A stretch of DNA of 64,000 nt from assembly GCF_016097555.1 (NCBI RefSeq), contig NC_054711.1, positions 29,795,962-29,859,961 of the forward strand, read 5' to 3'. Positions 51,654-63,559 of this stretch are shown here, piece by piece. Within the stretch, counting starts at the first letter, position 1; the number at the start of each line of letters is the position of its first letter. Both the position numbers and the translations under genes were made by a program. Under the pieces are notes generated by a model. The model was not told the origin of the DNA and did no database searches. It saw only the letters and a program-made list of their open reading frames with translations. Source of the DNA: Gigantopelta aegis. Taxonomy: Eukaryota > Mollusca > Gastropoda > Neomphalida > Peltospiridae.

Positions 51654-53912
51654 GTGCATGTCGAATCCAGGTCAAAACTCCCTCTGGTCAAAACCCCCTC
51701 AGTCAAAAAAACCTCCAGTCAAAACCCCCTCCAGTCAAACCCCCTGCGATAAATAGTAAAAAAAACCCTCTTATTTTTATTTTATTTATGGTGGTAAAAT
51801 TAGTATAGTGTTGATATAGATGGATAATTGTTTAAATTTTTTATAAATAATTATCTGAAATATATTTAGTTATGTTGTTATTTAGTGTATGTTACACGAA
51901 ATAGACGTCAAGGCTTTACATGAAGCTACTCATAGACTTGGAATTATAATTTTTGTAAAATGTTTGATCTTAAGAGCCATGTTTGATCTTAGAGATTAAT
52001 GTAATTGGGAAGCCTTGGAAAAATCTTTAAATAATAAAATAATATAATGAAAGAACTTGATAGTAATTAGCAATATTTATAAATTGTTTGATCTTAGCTA
52101 CTGAAGGGATTAATGTAACTGGGAAGCCTTCAGTGAATCCTTAAATAATATTATTAAATCAAATAATTGAGCAGTTCATTTTGAACATCAAAGGAAAGTA
52201 CATATAGTAAGTGTCACATGGAGTGCTATAAATATGGTTAGGGTCTGGTCTATTAATCATTTATTCTTATGACAACCATGGAAGTTATACAAAATAACAA
52301 GGGCGGTCAAAAGCTTCTGCATGAAGAATATATGTACACCCAAAAGAACAAGTCTAAGTCTACTATGCAATGGGAATGCTCCAACAGGGCTTTCTTTTTC
52401 TGCAAGGGAGCAGTGACCATGGATATCAAGATCCAGACAGTGATATGCACTGTCCCACACACTCATGATCCCAATCCCGACTCTGTCGCAGCTAGTAGGC
52501 TGAAAAGCACGATGAAGAACATAAGTGGTACATCGCAGGGTACGCCAACCCAGATACTCGTGGATACAACGACAACTGCTACAACTGAGATTCGTGCTGC
52601 TCTAGGCAACCCCGAAGTTGTCAAACGTACCCTACGTCGGGACCGCCAAGCATCTTCCCCAAAATCCACAATCATTTCAAGACTTAGTCAATGGATCAAT
52701 GGATTACGACCAGCCGTATGAGTTGTGTTTGCGACTGATGAGGGACTAATGCATCTGGCTCGTTCGGATGTCTGGTACATGGATGGAACATTTAACTCTG
52801 CTCCACTCCTGTTCCATCAGCTGTATGTCATTCGTGCGCCACTCGGAGATTCGTCGATCAGCTGTGTCTATGCACTTCTATCCAACAAGAGCCAATCCAC
52901 GTATGAAGAACTGCTACAATCCATCCAGAATGAGTGTCAGGAACTTGGTTTTCAATCAGATCCATCGACTGATCACCGACTACAAGTTAGCCATCATCAA
53001 AGCTGTTAGTTCAACGTTCGGCCCACACAGCAAAAGTCATGGCTGCTTCTATCACCTGATGCAGAACACGTGGAGGAAGATTCAGAGTCTGGGACTTGTA
53101 CATCTGTATCGGGAGAACGACGACGTAAAACTTTTCTGTGGGAAAACACACCAGATGGACTCGAACCACTAATCGACTACTTCGATAACACATACGTCTC
53201 TGGTCAGTTTCGCCGTGTCCAGCTACCAACACAATCAAACGGCACTGTTCCACCCATCAGAATGTGTCGATCGCCTCCAACATTTGCTCCAGAATTCTGG
53301 AATGTCCATGACATCACACTAATGAATCGATCTCGAACCAACAACGTATGTGAAGGCTGAAATAATGCCTTTGCCAAGCTTATCGGACATGCTCACCCAA
53401 CAATCTGGCATGCCACAGACAGTCTTCGAAAAGACCAGGCAATGGCATCCACACTGTTACTGCGAGACAACAGGGGTGAGCCCCCAGCAAAACGTGTACG
53501 CCGTAACATTGTCAAACTGCAATCCAAGCTCATGAATTTATGCACAGCCCGCCGAGATGGTGTTAAGTCAATGGAGGATACCCTCTAAAGCATCGGACAC
53601 TGCATCAGATGGAAGTAGATCTAAATGTGATCTAATGAACTGTGACCTATGCAATTATATGAAATTCTATGCAATTAAATTATATCATATGCAAGCTTGA
53701 ATAAACTCCAGTACTTTATATTTTTGGTATCAATTATTTGCATAATCTTTTGTTATTTCTCATAACATAACAGTTATAAGAAACTCAGGTTTATTTTCTA
53801 AATAGGGGGTTTTGAGTGGAAGGGGTTTTGACTGGAGGGGGTTTAGACTGGAGGGGGTTTTGACTGAGGGTGTTTTGACCAGATGGGTTTTTGACCGGTT
53901 ACCGTGCATATC
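51654..53912. mobile_element. Mutator-like element (MULE) with 9-bp target duplication
   Basis: GTGCATGTC (51654-51662) and GTGCATATC (53904-53912) differ by one base. The ends are built of repeated ggtcaaaacccccTC and AGTCAAAACCCCCTCC blocks, in inverse order at the right (about 53806-53903). The element is 2.24 kb and carries a broken transposase. Both the 9-bp duplication and the coding content fit Mutator. Confidence 0.9.
52269..53588 (+). pseudogene. MULE transposase with FLYWCH-type finger, broken
   Basis: From ATG 52269 the N-terminus shows a FLYWCH-like zinc finger (MQWECSNRAFFFCKGAVTMD, then PHTHDPNPDS). After a frame change near 52720 the MULE catalytic domain follows: ATDEGLMHLARSDVWYMDGT (first Asp), a Leu/Ser-rich stretch, then in another frame ITDYKLAIIKAVSSTFG (second Asp) and HGCFYHLMQNTWRK. 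Later comes EFWNVHD and the conserved RTNNVCEG-NNAF block, where the usual Trp codon is a TGA at 53358. A C-terminal helix runs to TAA at 53588. At least two frameshifts and one stop make it inactive. Confidence 0.87.
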
Positions 53913-54390
53913 AACAGGCATTAGAATAATAAACGGAAGATTTCTAGGTGACTACCAAGGCAAATTAACTTGTTTCACTCACCAAGGAGCTAGCACTGTT
54001 GATTATATACTATGCCCTGAAAACTTCATGAATACAATTTTAAGTCTAAATGTTAACTATATCACTCACTATTCTATACATTGCCCAATCTCTTTGCAGG
54101 TCCGGTGCCAATATGAACTAAAAATACCTAGTAGCAACCGCAACCCATTACCATTAAAATACAAAATCAACCAAAATAACTGCAAAGAATATATTAATAA
54201 ACTACTGTCCCCACAGTCACTGCAAAACATACAAAACTTCATGTGCAGCAATATCGACTCCACAGATAAAGGAATATCTGAAGCAGTTACATCGTTTACC
54301 GACATATTACAAAGTGCTGCTTCACAAGTAGCATCACATATAAGTAGAAAAAGAGGAAAAAACCCAGACTCCAATATAACCCAATATTAA

Positions 54391-54912
54391 TATCCTAACA
54401 AAGAATTTCAAGACCGTGGCCAAATCACTATCAGAGTACCTTTACAGCCAACAAATTAGAAATAAAATGTCTACCAAAAACCCCCACAACTAAACCGACT
54501 AAGGAAACAATCTGATAAGAAACTTAAACAGTCTTTATATAATAAACTAGAAGTCCATAATAACAACCCTAAACAATGTTGGCAACTAATAAATGATATA
54601 TTAGACAGACATAGAGATGACATCACTATCAGCCCTAAATTGGAAGAACAACTTTTCAACCATTTTAAAGAAATATCTTTTGACTATGGAAAAAACCCAG
54701 CTGCACATGCCCAAAAGTTAATTTCAGAATGGAAACTACGCGAACAGGATATTATACATAATACATTCCTAGATAGCCACGTCACAAAGAAATCTGTAAT
54801 GCCCTTAACTCACCCAAAAACAATAAAGCTTGTGGCATGGACAGAATTACAAATGCAATGCTAAAATATGGTAAAGATATAATTCTTCCTCTACTGACCA
54901 AAATATTTAACA

Positions 54913-55010
<98 letters not shown>

Positions 55011-55860
55011 AAAAAACAAAAACACGTCACCTGTGCTTTATTGACTTCAGCAAAGTCTTTGATAATGTGTGGAGAGATGGTCGTTTACTCAAACTACACC
55101 GACAGGGGTTTGGTGGTAAATTTTACAACATGATTAAGAACATGTACAGTCCATATGAAACTGCACTAAAATGCAATAACGGATTGACATCCACATTCAC
55201 TTCTAACAAAGGAGTTAGGTAAGGGTATAATCTCAGCCCATCCCTTTTAAAAAAAATTCTTAATGACGTCTCATTTTCACCAACATGTGACCCCATCCAT
55301 TTACATAACGAAAATCTTTCTCACTTTCTATGGGCTGATGACCTTTTGCTTCTCTCACAGTCGGCAGACGGCCTTCAAAATTGTTTGAACTCTGATCGAG
55401 TTTTGCTGAACATGGTATCTTACTATAAACATTGAGAAATCCAACGTTATGACCATAACAAAAAAACCCACCAAAACAAAACTTGATAGCAAATTCTATT
55501 GTGGGGATAACAAACGAAATCAAACACAAGAATATACGTATCAGGGATCCACCATAAACTCCCGAGGACAGTTTACTAATACTAAAACAAACTTATTCAA
55601 CAAAGCTTTAAAAGCTCTCTTCAAAATCAACAGCAGTTTTCTGGGTAGTTCACCACCTCCAATAATCTACAACAAATTATTTGATTCCCTTGTAAAACCA
55701 ATTTTTAAAAATATAATTGTGAAATATGGGGAGCTGATTTCATTGGAATAATAAAGAAACATGATTACACCAAATTCTTCGATACAATGGAAAACGAACT
55801 CTTCGAAAAACTTCATAATAAATTTTGCAAATTCACACTCCAAGTAGGAAACAAAAATCA
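54391..55860 (+). pseudogene. LINE ORF2 reverse transcriptase domain, broken
   Basis: In shifting frames the order is: a linker (CWQLINDILDRHRDDI), KACGMDRITNAMLKYGKD (RT block 1 region), a (TC)n tract, CFIDFSKVFDNVWRDG (motif A with catalytic Asp), a G-Y-N-L-S-P-S block with a stop where QG would be (motif B), and LWADDLLLLSQSADGLQ (motif C, ADD). The stretch 55449-55745 (KLDSKFYCGDN, YTYQGSTINSRG, LFDSLVKPI) is the thumb-like part. Several stops and frameshifts are present. Confidence 0.85.
54916..55007. repeat. (TC)46 microsatellite inside the RT remnant
   Basis: An uninterrupted run of TC dinucleotides replaces the sequence between RT blocks 1 and A. ORFs of Leu-Ser or Arg-Glu repeats across it are artefacts. 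Confidence 0.97.
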
Positions 55861-56700
55861 ATAAATATCGTTTGCAAAAGCGAAATTGGTAGCTACCCTT
55901 TAATCATGGATATTCATAACACTATGATTAAGTACTCGGCACATTTGGAAAATCTATGTGAATCCAGAAAAATTCTTATCGATTCTGTACAATGAAGCAA
56001 AGCGATAGGTGCCAGCAAAACAAGCTGGTACAACTATTTCAACATAATGTGTGACAAAAATGGGATTAATACTTCTCTGCTAAAGCCCATGGCCACAAAC
56101 GGCATACATTTTAAAAATCAGATCTCAGCACACTTACAAAACATTCACCAACAGTACTATGATCACAAAATATCTACATAAAAAAACTACTTTACTATAA
56201 ACATATTAACCGCCCTACACACGCGCAATATCTCACCAACAGTACTATGATCACAAAATATCTACATAAAAAAACTACTTTACTATAAACATATTAACCG
56301 CCCCTACACACGCGCAATATCTCACCGACAGTACTATGATCACAAAATATCTACATAAAAAAACTACTTTACTATAAACATATTAAACGCCCCTACACAC
56401 GCGCAACGTATCTTGACGACGTCAAAAATGAAAACTTCCGGCAAGCCATAACAAAAACAAGAATATGTGCACACCGACTTGAAATTGAAATTGGTAGGTA
56501 CAGAAATGTTGAACAACACAAAAGGATATGTAAAATCTGCAACTCTGGTGTTAAAGATGAACTACACTGTTTAATCAAATGTCGAGGCCATACAACACGC
56601 AGAAACATACTAAATTATAAAAACAAGAACACCACCAACAAAACCCAACCTTTATTCAATTAACAGACACTGAGAAACTATTCTTTCTACTTCTCTGCCC
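55861..56700 (+). pseudogene. LINE ORF2 C-terminus with CCHC-type knuckle and local triplication
   Basis: Decayed coding text (SWYNYFNIMCDKNGI, LLKPMATNGIHFKNQISA) leads into a triplicated 88-89-bp segment. After it comes FRQAITKTRICAHRLEIEIG and a C-x2-C-x8-H-x4-C knuckle (RICKICNSG...HCLIKC), typical of the end of several LINE ORF2 proteins. Stop codons remain between the pieces. Confidence 0.75.
56146..56406. repeat. Tandem triplication, 88-89-bp unit
   Basis: Units begin at 56146, 56234 and 56323 (caccaacagtactatgatca; third with caccgacag). They are almost identical, so the event is much younger than the LINE insertion. Confidence 0.93.
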
Positions 56701-56814
56701 AGCACATATTGCTCCAATCATAGGGCAGTAGAGCAATGAGATGTTCGAACAAAGACGTCTTCTACTTTCAGTTGCTAGGCCTCCTACCTAATGACATTGT
56801 CACTTCTTAAATAT

Positions 56815-57213
56815 AAAGTAAAGTTTGTTTTATTTAACGACGCCACTAGAGCACATTGATTTTTTTATGTTATCATCGGCTATTGGACGTCAAACATATG
56901 GTCATTCTGACACTGTTTTTAGAGGAAACCCGCTGTCGCCACATAGGCTACTCTTTTTACGACAGGCAGCAAGGGATCTTTTATTTGCGCTTCCCACAGG
57001 CAGGATAGCACAAACCATGGCCTTTGTTGAACCAGTTATGGATCACTGGTCGGTGCAAGTGGTTTACACCTACCCATTGAGCCTTGCGGAGCACTCACTC
57101 AGGGTTTGGAGTCGGTATCTGGATTAAAAATCCCATGCCTCGACTGGGATCCGAACCCAGTACCTACCAGCCTGTAGACCGATGGCCTGCCACGACGCCA
57201 CCGAGGCCAGGTT
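56815..57213 (-). mobile_element. SINE, head A + tail 2
   Basis: Antisense copy in the 3' flank of the LINE. The target duplication TTCTTAAATAT lies at 56804-56814 and 57214-57224. Almost identical to the copy at 13308-13705, so this head-tail pairing is a true subfamily. Confidence 0.93.
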
Positions 57214-57359
57214 TTCTTAAATATTGTCTCTAGTATATTAATTATAATTGTGCTAGAATGTTGTAACTATTAGAACATGTATTGTTTTCTTCTTGTTTTT
57301 TTTTCTTCTTTTCTTAATGTTGATATCATTATTCATGTCTGTATAATTCATATACAGAA

Positions 57360-57545
57360 ATAAATGCAGTGGCGGATCCCGAAAATCCATTTAGGGGGGC
57401 CTCATTAACATGAGATGGAATGCCAAGGGAACTTTTGGGGTGGTTTGAAGGGGGATCGTAAAAAAATTAAAATTAATATATAATAACATTACAACTATCG
57501 CAAAATTTAGGGGGGGGGGGGAGCTGGGCCCTGGCCACCCCACAG
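57360..57545 (+). repeat. Dispersed repeat, longer copy of the 23.2-kb family
   Basis: Starts cagtggcggatcccgaaaat and contains ggggatcgtaaaaaaattaa and a 13-base G-run. The end abuts a truncated TTAA MITE. Confidence 0.68.
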
Positions 57546-57811
57546 ATTGTGTTTCTGATCGTTCTAATATTTGTACTAGGTTAAATTTCATCTTATTTCC
57601 TAAGATATTGTTTTTTCCTACGTACGAAATTATTTGAAGACAAAATCCAGTTTGGGCTTCTTAAAAATATTAAGACGACCAGAAACACATTGAATATACA
57701 GACACTGATACCCTAAGCAAGAAAATATATTTAATATGCAAGTTTAATCGTAGACATATTTTACTAGTCGGAAACATCTTACAATGCAGTAACCTCTGGA
57801 ACGTCTCTTTA
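57546..57811 (-). mobile_element. TTAA MITE family 1, truncated
   Basis: Antisense: tgtttctgatcgttctaata, cctacgtacgaaattatttg, aaaatccagtttgggcttct, ending in a diverged terminal repeat (tggaacgtctctttaa). One end is missing where the poly-G repeat begins. Confidence 0.8.
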
Positions 57812-59036
57812 ACCGAGTCATTATTATTTCACTTTAGTGAAATAAACATCTTTAGATTACCTTCTAAGGGGTGACAGTATTTGCAGTTCTTGAAAACTAT
57901 TTTTTTTCTGCAGTTTTACACAGATGTGATAAAAAAAAGAAAGGAATTATAAAACTTACAAGTGTAAAAGTAAACATTTTTTATAAAACTCATTGTTAAA
58001 TTTGTTATAGCACTCACTCTAGTTTGAGAATTAACACATTTCACAATCTTACATTATGCCTGGAAGAAATGTAACAATGGAAAATAATGTATGTGTTAAT
58101 GTGTTGCGTCAGTTACTGACTGGGGAGTTACGTCAGTTACCAACAAATTTTAATTCTTGGTGTGCCTACTTAGATTATGTTGCCATGTGGTGTGCCCATG
58201 GGACATCTAAGATAATATAAAAAAACCCATATAATATGCAGTAGCACTGTAGGTTGGCAATATTAAAAACAAGCTTCAAAAGGTAACTGACGCAACAAGG
58301 TAATTCTTTAAGTTCAAGTTTTTATTCATAAAAATTTATTCCAAATTTATTAATTTGTGTTGCTGGAGAATTACCGTTAAGATCTTAGAAACAAAATATG
58401 CAATACTTACCGTTATCATATTCACACAAATTTAATGACATATAATATTTGAAAAAAAGATTTCAGTGCAATTTGGGTTCTCTTCTCAGGAGCAAATAGC
58501 ACACATTAAAGATGGTCGTCAGGTCACATGACACAGTTTTGAAACAAAACCTGAGTATTTTATGGTTTATTGATTATTAACAATGTGAAAAATAAAGGCA
58601 TAACAGGAATTGTTTTTCACTCCTTAAGGTATAATTTTTCGTGAAACTGCTTACATCATTACATTAAACGTTGCACTCCCTCCCTAGAAAAATCCAGCTT
58701 CCACCCCTGAACCATGTAACCTTCTGTTACGAAAACATCATTATCAACAAAGCACCGTGTACAGAAATATATACAGAATTGTCATTTGAGCATTTTAGGT
58801 GATCAACCATATTAGTATATATGAAATCTGCTGGGCTTTGGTTTGTTTACATATATATAACAAATTAGGTATCAAATTGGCATTAAAAGTAAAATGGGTG
58901 AAATTCCTAGAGTCTATCGTGTATAGAAGGCACAGCGGAAAGCCGATTGAAGATACTTGTGCTAACAGTTCGTCAGGATGATGATGACACTAGAAATAAA
59001 ATTGTTTTAAAAATCTTTAAATAAGAAGAAAACCTA
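57812..59036. other. Non-coding stretch with one inverted pair
   Basis: TGTTGCGTCAGTTAC at 58102 and its exact inverse at 58283-58297 may be the ends of a 196-bp MITE; no target duplication is seen. The ORF at 58799-58981 has no recognisable features. Confidence 0.5.
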
Positions 59037-59582
59037 CTATTGCTCCTGTTACTACTGTTATTACTACTACAACAACAACTGTTACTACTACTACTACTAC
59101 TACAACTACTCCTACTGCTACTACAACTGATACTACTACTACTACTACTACAAGTGATACTACTACTACTACTACTAGTACTCCTACTATTATTACTACT
59201 ACTACTACTATTACTACACTATTACACCACCACTACTCTACTACTACTACGACACCACTACTAGTACTACTGCTACTACTACTACTATTATTACTACTAC
59301 TACTACTACTACACCACTACTAGTACTACTGCTACTACTACTACTATTACTACTGCTACTACTGCTATTACTACACTACTACTACTACACCACCACTACT
59401 ACTACTACACCTACTTCTCTGCTACTACTACACTACTACTACTACACTACTACTACTACACCACTACTAGTACTACTATTATTACTACAACTACTACATC
59501 ACTACTAGTACTACTACTACTACTACCACCACTACTACTACTATTACTACTACTACCACCACTTCTACTACTACTATTACTA
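59037..59582. repeat. Trinucleotide tract (TAC/CTA)n, about 545 bp
   Basis: Long imperfect run of tac/act/cta with ttg-, acc- and att-type interruptions. An ORF of Leu/Gln across it is an artefact. Confidence 0.95.
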
Positions 59583-59584
59583 TA

Positions 59585-60090
59585 TAGAGGTTACTCCCCG
59601 AATGTCTTGTGATATCATAATTTATTAGCACGAGTTGCTAAAAGTATGAAATCCGAAGCTTGCCGAGGATTTTATACTTTTATCAACGAGTGCTGATAAA
59701 TTATGATATCACAAGACACGAGGGGGTATTCTTTTTATCATCCATTATCATTCTTTTCATTTGCGACAGTTGTAAACAATGTCAGTAATGTGGGTTGAAT
59801 GTCAGCGGTAGACTTGTTAACTAGCAGAACGGCAGTAGCGTGACGTCACTTATGGTAGGTTTAGCCACAGGCACTTGGCACAGGTTAGTAGGCCTATAGT
59901 ATAGGCATACATGAATAAAATTCATTTGTTGTATATCGGTAAACTTGATATATTTCCCCAATATTTTGCTTATACTCTCTTCATACATGACAAATTTATT
60001 GCCACTTAACGTGTATTGACATATACCAAAAATTTCGATCACAACTATATAAAAGATATCTCCTACAAAAGCCTTTAATGGATGATAAAT
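59585..60090. mobile_element. Foldback element with inner palindrome
   Basis: 59603-59717 is itself palindromic (tgtcttgtgatatcataatt and its inverse, with aaaagtat arms). The right side (tgtaaacaatgtcagtaatg, agcggtagac, tgacgtcac, gatatctcctacaaaagcct, ttaatggatgataaat) is the reverse of 34590-34912. Confidence 0.78.
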
Positions 60091-60108
60091 AAATAAATAA
60101 ATATATAC

Positions 60109-60161
<53 letters not shown>

Positions 60162-60172
60162 CAGTCCACATA

Positions 60173-60232
<60 letters not shown>
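60078..60232. repeat. (TATATG)n and (AT)n microsatellites
   Basis: 60089-60160 is a tatatg/tatgta hexanucleotide-like run and 60172-60232 is pure AT. Tyr/Ile ORFs across it are artefacts. Confidence 0.95.
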
Positions 60233-60236
<4 letters not shown>

Positions 60237-60616
60237 GATGAAAAATAAACCACAACATAAAAGCAACACCCCACCCCCCACCCCAATTTTTTTTTTTTTT
60301 TTTTTTATATATTTACAAACCAAAAACCCAGAAAAAAAAAACACGAAAAAAAAAAAAAAAAAAACAAAAAAAAAAAAAAACAAAAGAAAAATCAAAACCT
60401 CCACCCCAAACCCCTTCCCCAACAACAAAACCCCCATAAACAATGAAAGCCCCCCTACCCCCAACCCCCCCCCCCCACACAAAAAAACAAACAAAAACAA
60501 AAAAATGAAATTAAAATTAATAAAATAAATAGGAAAAACAGAAAATCTCACATAAAAATGAGTAGTGGAACGGAATACGTTAATTGCCTCTCAGTGTTTG
60601 AATCTGAAACGCAAGA
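60233..60616. other. Low-complexity A- and C-rich stretch
   Basis: Long A-runs and C-runs (60275-60500) with no gene. The base calls of such runs are unreliable. Confidence 0.7.
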
Positions 60617-62830
60617 AACAGGCTTAATAACAAAACTGCTACCATTAGAATGCATTGCAAGACACAGTCTTAACAACAAAACCGCTACCATTAGAATGCA
60701 TTGCAAGACACAGTCTTAACAACAAAACTGCTACCATTAGAATGCATCGCAAGACACAGTCTTAACAACAAAACCGCTACCATTAGAATGCATTGTAGGA
60801 CACAGTCTTAACAACTAAACCGCTACCATTAGAATGCATTGCAGGGCACAGTCTTAACAACAAAACTGCTACCATTAGAATGCATTGCAAGACACAGTCT
60901 TAACAACTAAACCGCTACCATTAGAATGCATTGTAGGGCATAGTCTTAACAACTAAACCGCTACCATTAGAATGCATTGCAGGGCACAGTCTTAACAACA
61001 AAACTGCTACCATTAGAATGCATTCCAAGATACAGACTTAACAACAAAACCGCTACCATTAAAATGCATTGCAAGACACAGTGTTAACAACAAAACCGCT
61101 ACCATTAGAATGCATTGCAAGACACAGTCTTAACAACAAAACCGCTACCATTAGAATGCATTGCAAGACACAGTCTTAACAACAAAACTGCTACCATTAG
61201 AATGCATTGCAAGACACAGTCTTAACAACAAAACCGCTACCATTAGAATGCATTACAAGACACAGTGTTAACAACAAAACCGCTACCATTAGAATGCATT
61301 GCAAAACGGTCTTAACAACAAAACCGCTACCATTAGAATGCATTGCAGGGCACAGTCTTAACAACAAAACCGCTACCATTAGAATGCATTGCAGGGCACA
61401 GTCTTAACAACAAAACCGCTACCATTAGAATGCATTGCAAGACACAGTCTTAACAACAAAACCGCTACCATTAGTATGCATTGCAAGACACAGTCTTAAC
61501 AACAAAACCGCTACCATTAGAATGCATTGCAAGACACAGTCTTAACAACAAAACCGCTACCATTAGAATGCATTGCAAGACACAGTCTTAACAACAAAGC
61601 CTCTACCATTAGAATGCATTGCAAGACACAGTCTTAACAACAAAACCGCTACCATTAGAACGCATTGCAAGACACAGTCTTAACAACAAAGCCTCTACCA
61701 TTAGAATGCATTGCAAGACACAGTCTTAACAACAAAGCCTCTACCATTAGAACGCATTGCAAGACAGTCTTAACAACAAAACCGCTACCATTAGAACGCA
61801 TTGCAAGACGCAGTCTTAACAACAAAACCGCTACCATTAGAACGCATTGCAAGACGCAGTCTTAACAACAAAACCGCTACCATTAGAACGCATTGCAAGA
61901 AACAGTCTTAACAACAAAACCGCTACCATTATAATGCATTGCAAGACACAGTCTTAACAACAAAACCGCTACCATTATAATGCATTACAAGACACAGTCT
62001 TAACAACAAAACCGCTACCATTAGAATGTATTGTAAGATATAGTCTTAACAATGAAACAACTACTATTAGTATGCATTGTAAGACGCAGTCTTAACAACA
62101 AAACCGCTACCATTAGTATGCATTGTAAGACACAGTCTTAACAACAAACCCGCCACCATTAGAATGCATTGCATGACAGTCTTAACAACAAAGCCTCTAC
62201 CATTAGAATGCATTGCAGGACACAGTCTTAACAACAAAGCCTCTACCATTAGAATGCATCGCAAGACACAGTCTTAACAACAAAACCGCTACCATTAGAA
62301 TGCATCGCAAGACACAGGCTTAACAACAAAACCGCTACCATTAGAATGCATCGCAAGACACAGGCTTAACAACAAAACCGCTACCATTAGAATGCATTGC
62401 AAGACACAGTCTTAATAACAAAACCGCTACCATTAGAATGCATTGCAAGACACAGGCTTAACAACAAAACCGCTACCATTAGAATGTATTGTAAGATAGT
62501 CTTAACAATGAAACAACTACTATTAGTATGCATTGTAAGACACAGTCTTAACAACAAAACCGCTACCATTAGCATGCATTTTAAGACAGTCTTAACAACA
62601 AAACCGCTACCATTAGAATGCATTGTAAGACACAGTCTTAACAACTAAACCGCTACCATTAGAATGCATTGCACGACACAGTCTTAACAACAAAACCGCT
62701 ACCATTAGTATGCATTGCACGACACAGTCTTAACAACAAAACCGCTACCATTAGAATGCATTGCAAGACACAGTCTTAACAACAAAACTGCTACCATTAG
62801 AATGCATTGTAAGACACAGTCGTAACACCA
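60617..62830. repeat. 46-bp satellite array, about 48 units
   Basis: The unit is gtcttaacaacaaaaccgct followed by accattagaatgcattgcaa and gacaca. Variants form blocks: aaaactgctacc, aaagcctctacc (61596-61745 and 62190-62245), gaacgcattg (61653-61895), ggcttaac (62317-62460), and units lacking 2-3 bases of gacaca (61305, 61763, 62175, 62497, 62586). Two units with atgaaacaactactattag at 62052 and 62508 are far diverged yet almost identical to each other, as if a segment was copied within the array. Confidence 0.96.
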
Positions 62831-63559
62831 TTCTACGGTCACTTTCAACTGGACTGATTGCAGGCAAGCGTGCTTTGAAATTAACTAAAATTTGATACTC
62901 AATATCCACTGGTCAACCGACAAGTGTCTGTCATATTACTTGTCCCACCTGAAATAAAATGTACTATCTTGTCCCACATGTTTTACTTCAAAGAACCAAC
63001 CAATATTTAAGTGGTCTTTGGTAAAACGCAGGCTTTAGATCTCACTGAACAGGTTTTTTTTCTCTTTCTGAGCACGCCATCATCTTTTTAGTCCAGTGAA
63101 AGAGCTGTACATATTCATTAATGCATTTATAATTATTTTAATATAATTACAGCTTAACATTCCATTGATTTAGAGCTCCTGAAACAGAAGAAGAAGAAGA
63201 AAAACAAATCTATTTTGTAAAACAATTTATGTGTCAAACATACCACTGCATTTTAAAAGTTGTTTATAATTTATCATTGTGTCAATAAATTGAAATTTTC
63301 ATTTGACTTAAACCTCGGACAAGATGTTAATAAAAAAAAAAAAAAAAATCTTGTGCTATACTCAAAGCAACTTGTCCCGACCAAGTGGACAAGCCTTAAT
63401 GCTGACCCAGGGCCTGCTGTAATCGAAATTAGTACATCTGCACAAGGTAGTGGGAAAGGGGCGTTTTAACTTTTTACAAGAAGCACTGCCACATGCTTTG
63501 TCTATAGGAGGACTGCCACTCGCCTGGACATTACATCTGTCCTGACCTGTTTGCAGGAT
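62831..63559. other. Non-coding stretch
   Basis: Repeated acttgtcccac(c/a)tg motifs at 62938-62980, and an inverse-like cttgtcccgaccaagtggac near 63371, hint at an old DNA transposon at about 62900-63395. The evidence is weak. No gene. Confidence 0.35.

Larger units (their letters stand above)
51018..54390 (+). pseudogene. LINE ORF2 endonuclease domain, split by a Mutator-like element
   Basis: The exonuclease-endonuclease-phosphatase domain starts with FLSRNIDGLAKNLENLEIQA and FDFIALQETHSS (catalytic Glu). It continues after a stop and frame change with SLYIPPSESPYYQDQF and ILLMGDLNSRTG (the GDxN block) to LCMS at 51662. It resumes after the insert at 53904 with STGIRIINGRFLGDYQG, then STVDYILCPENF and THYSIHCPISL (the S-x-I-D-Y and H-x-P-I ends). 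The two halves fit exactly across the target duplication. At least one stop and one frameshift break it. The clade is not determined. Confidence 0.85.

Noticed and set aside
54782..55133. Leu-Ser and Arg-Glu repeat ORFs
   Set aside because: Translation of the (TC)n microsatellite inside the LINE.
59040..59264. Leu/Gln-rich ORF
   Set aside because: Translation of the TAC/CTA trinucleotide tract.
59821..60551. Tyr/Ile/Thr-rich ORFs on the minus strand up to 158 codons
   Set aside because: They run through (AT)n, (TATATG)n and homopolymers, with no family features.
60617..62830. The regularly repeated array considered as CRISPR
   Set aside because: Units are contiguous without variable spacers, and the context is an animal genome. 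It is satellite DNA.
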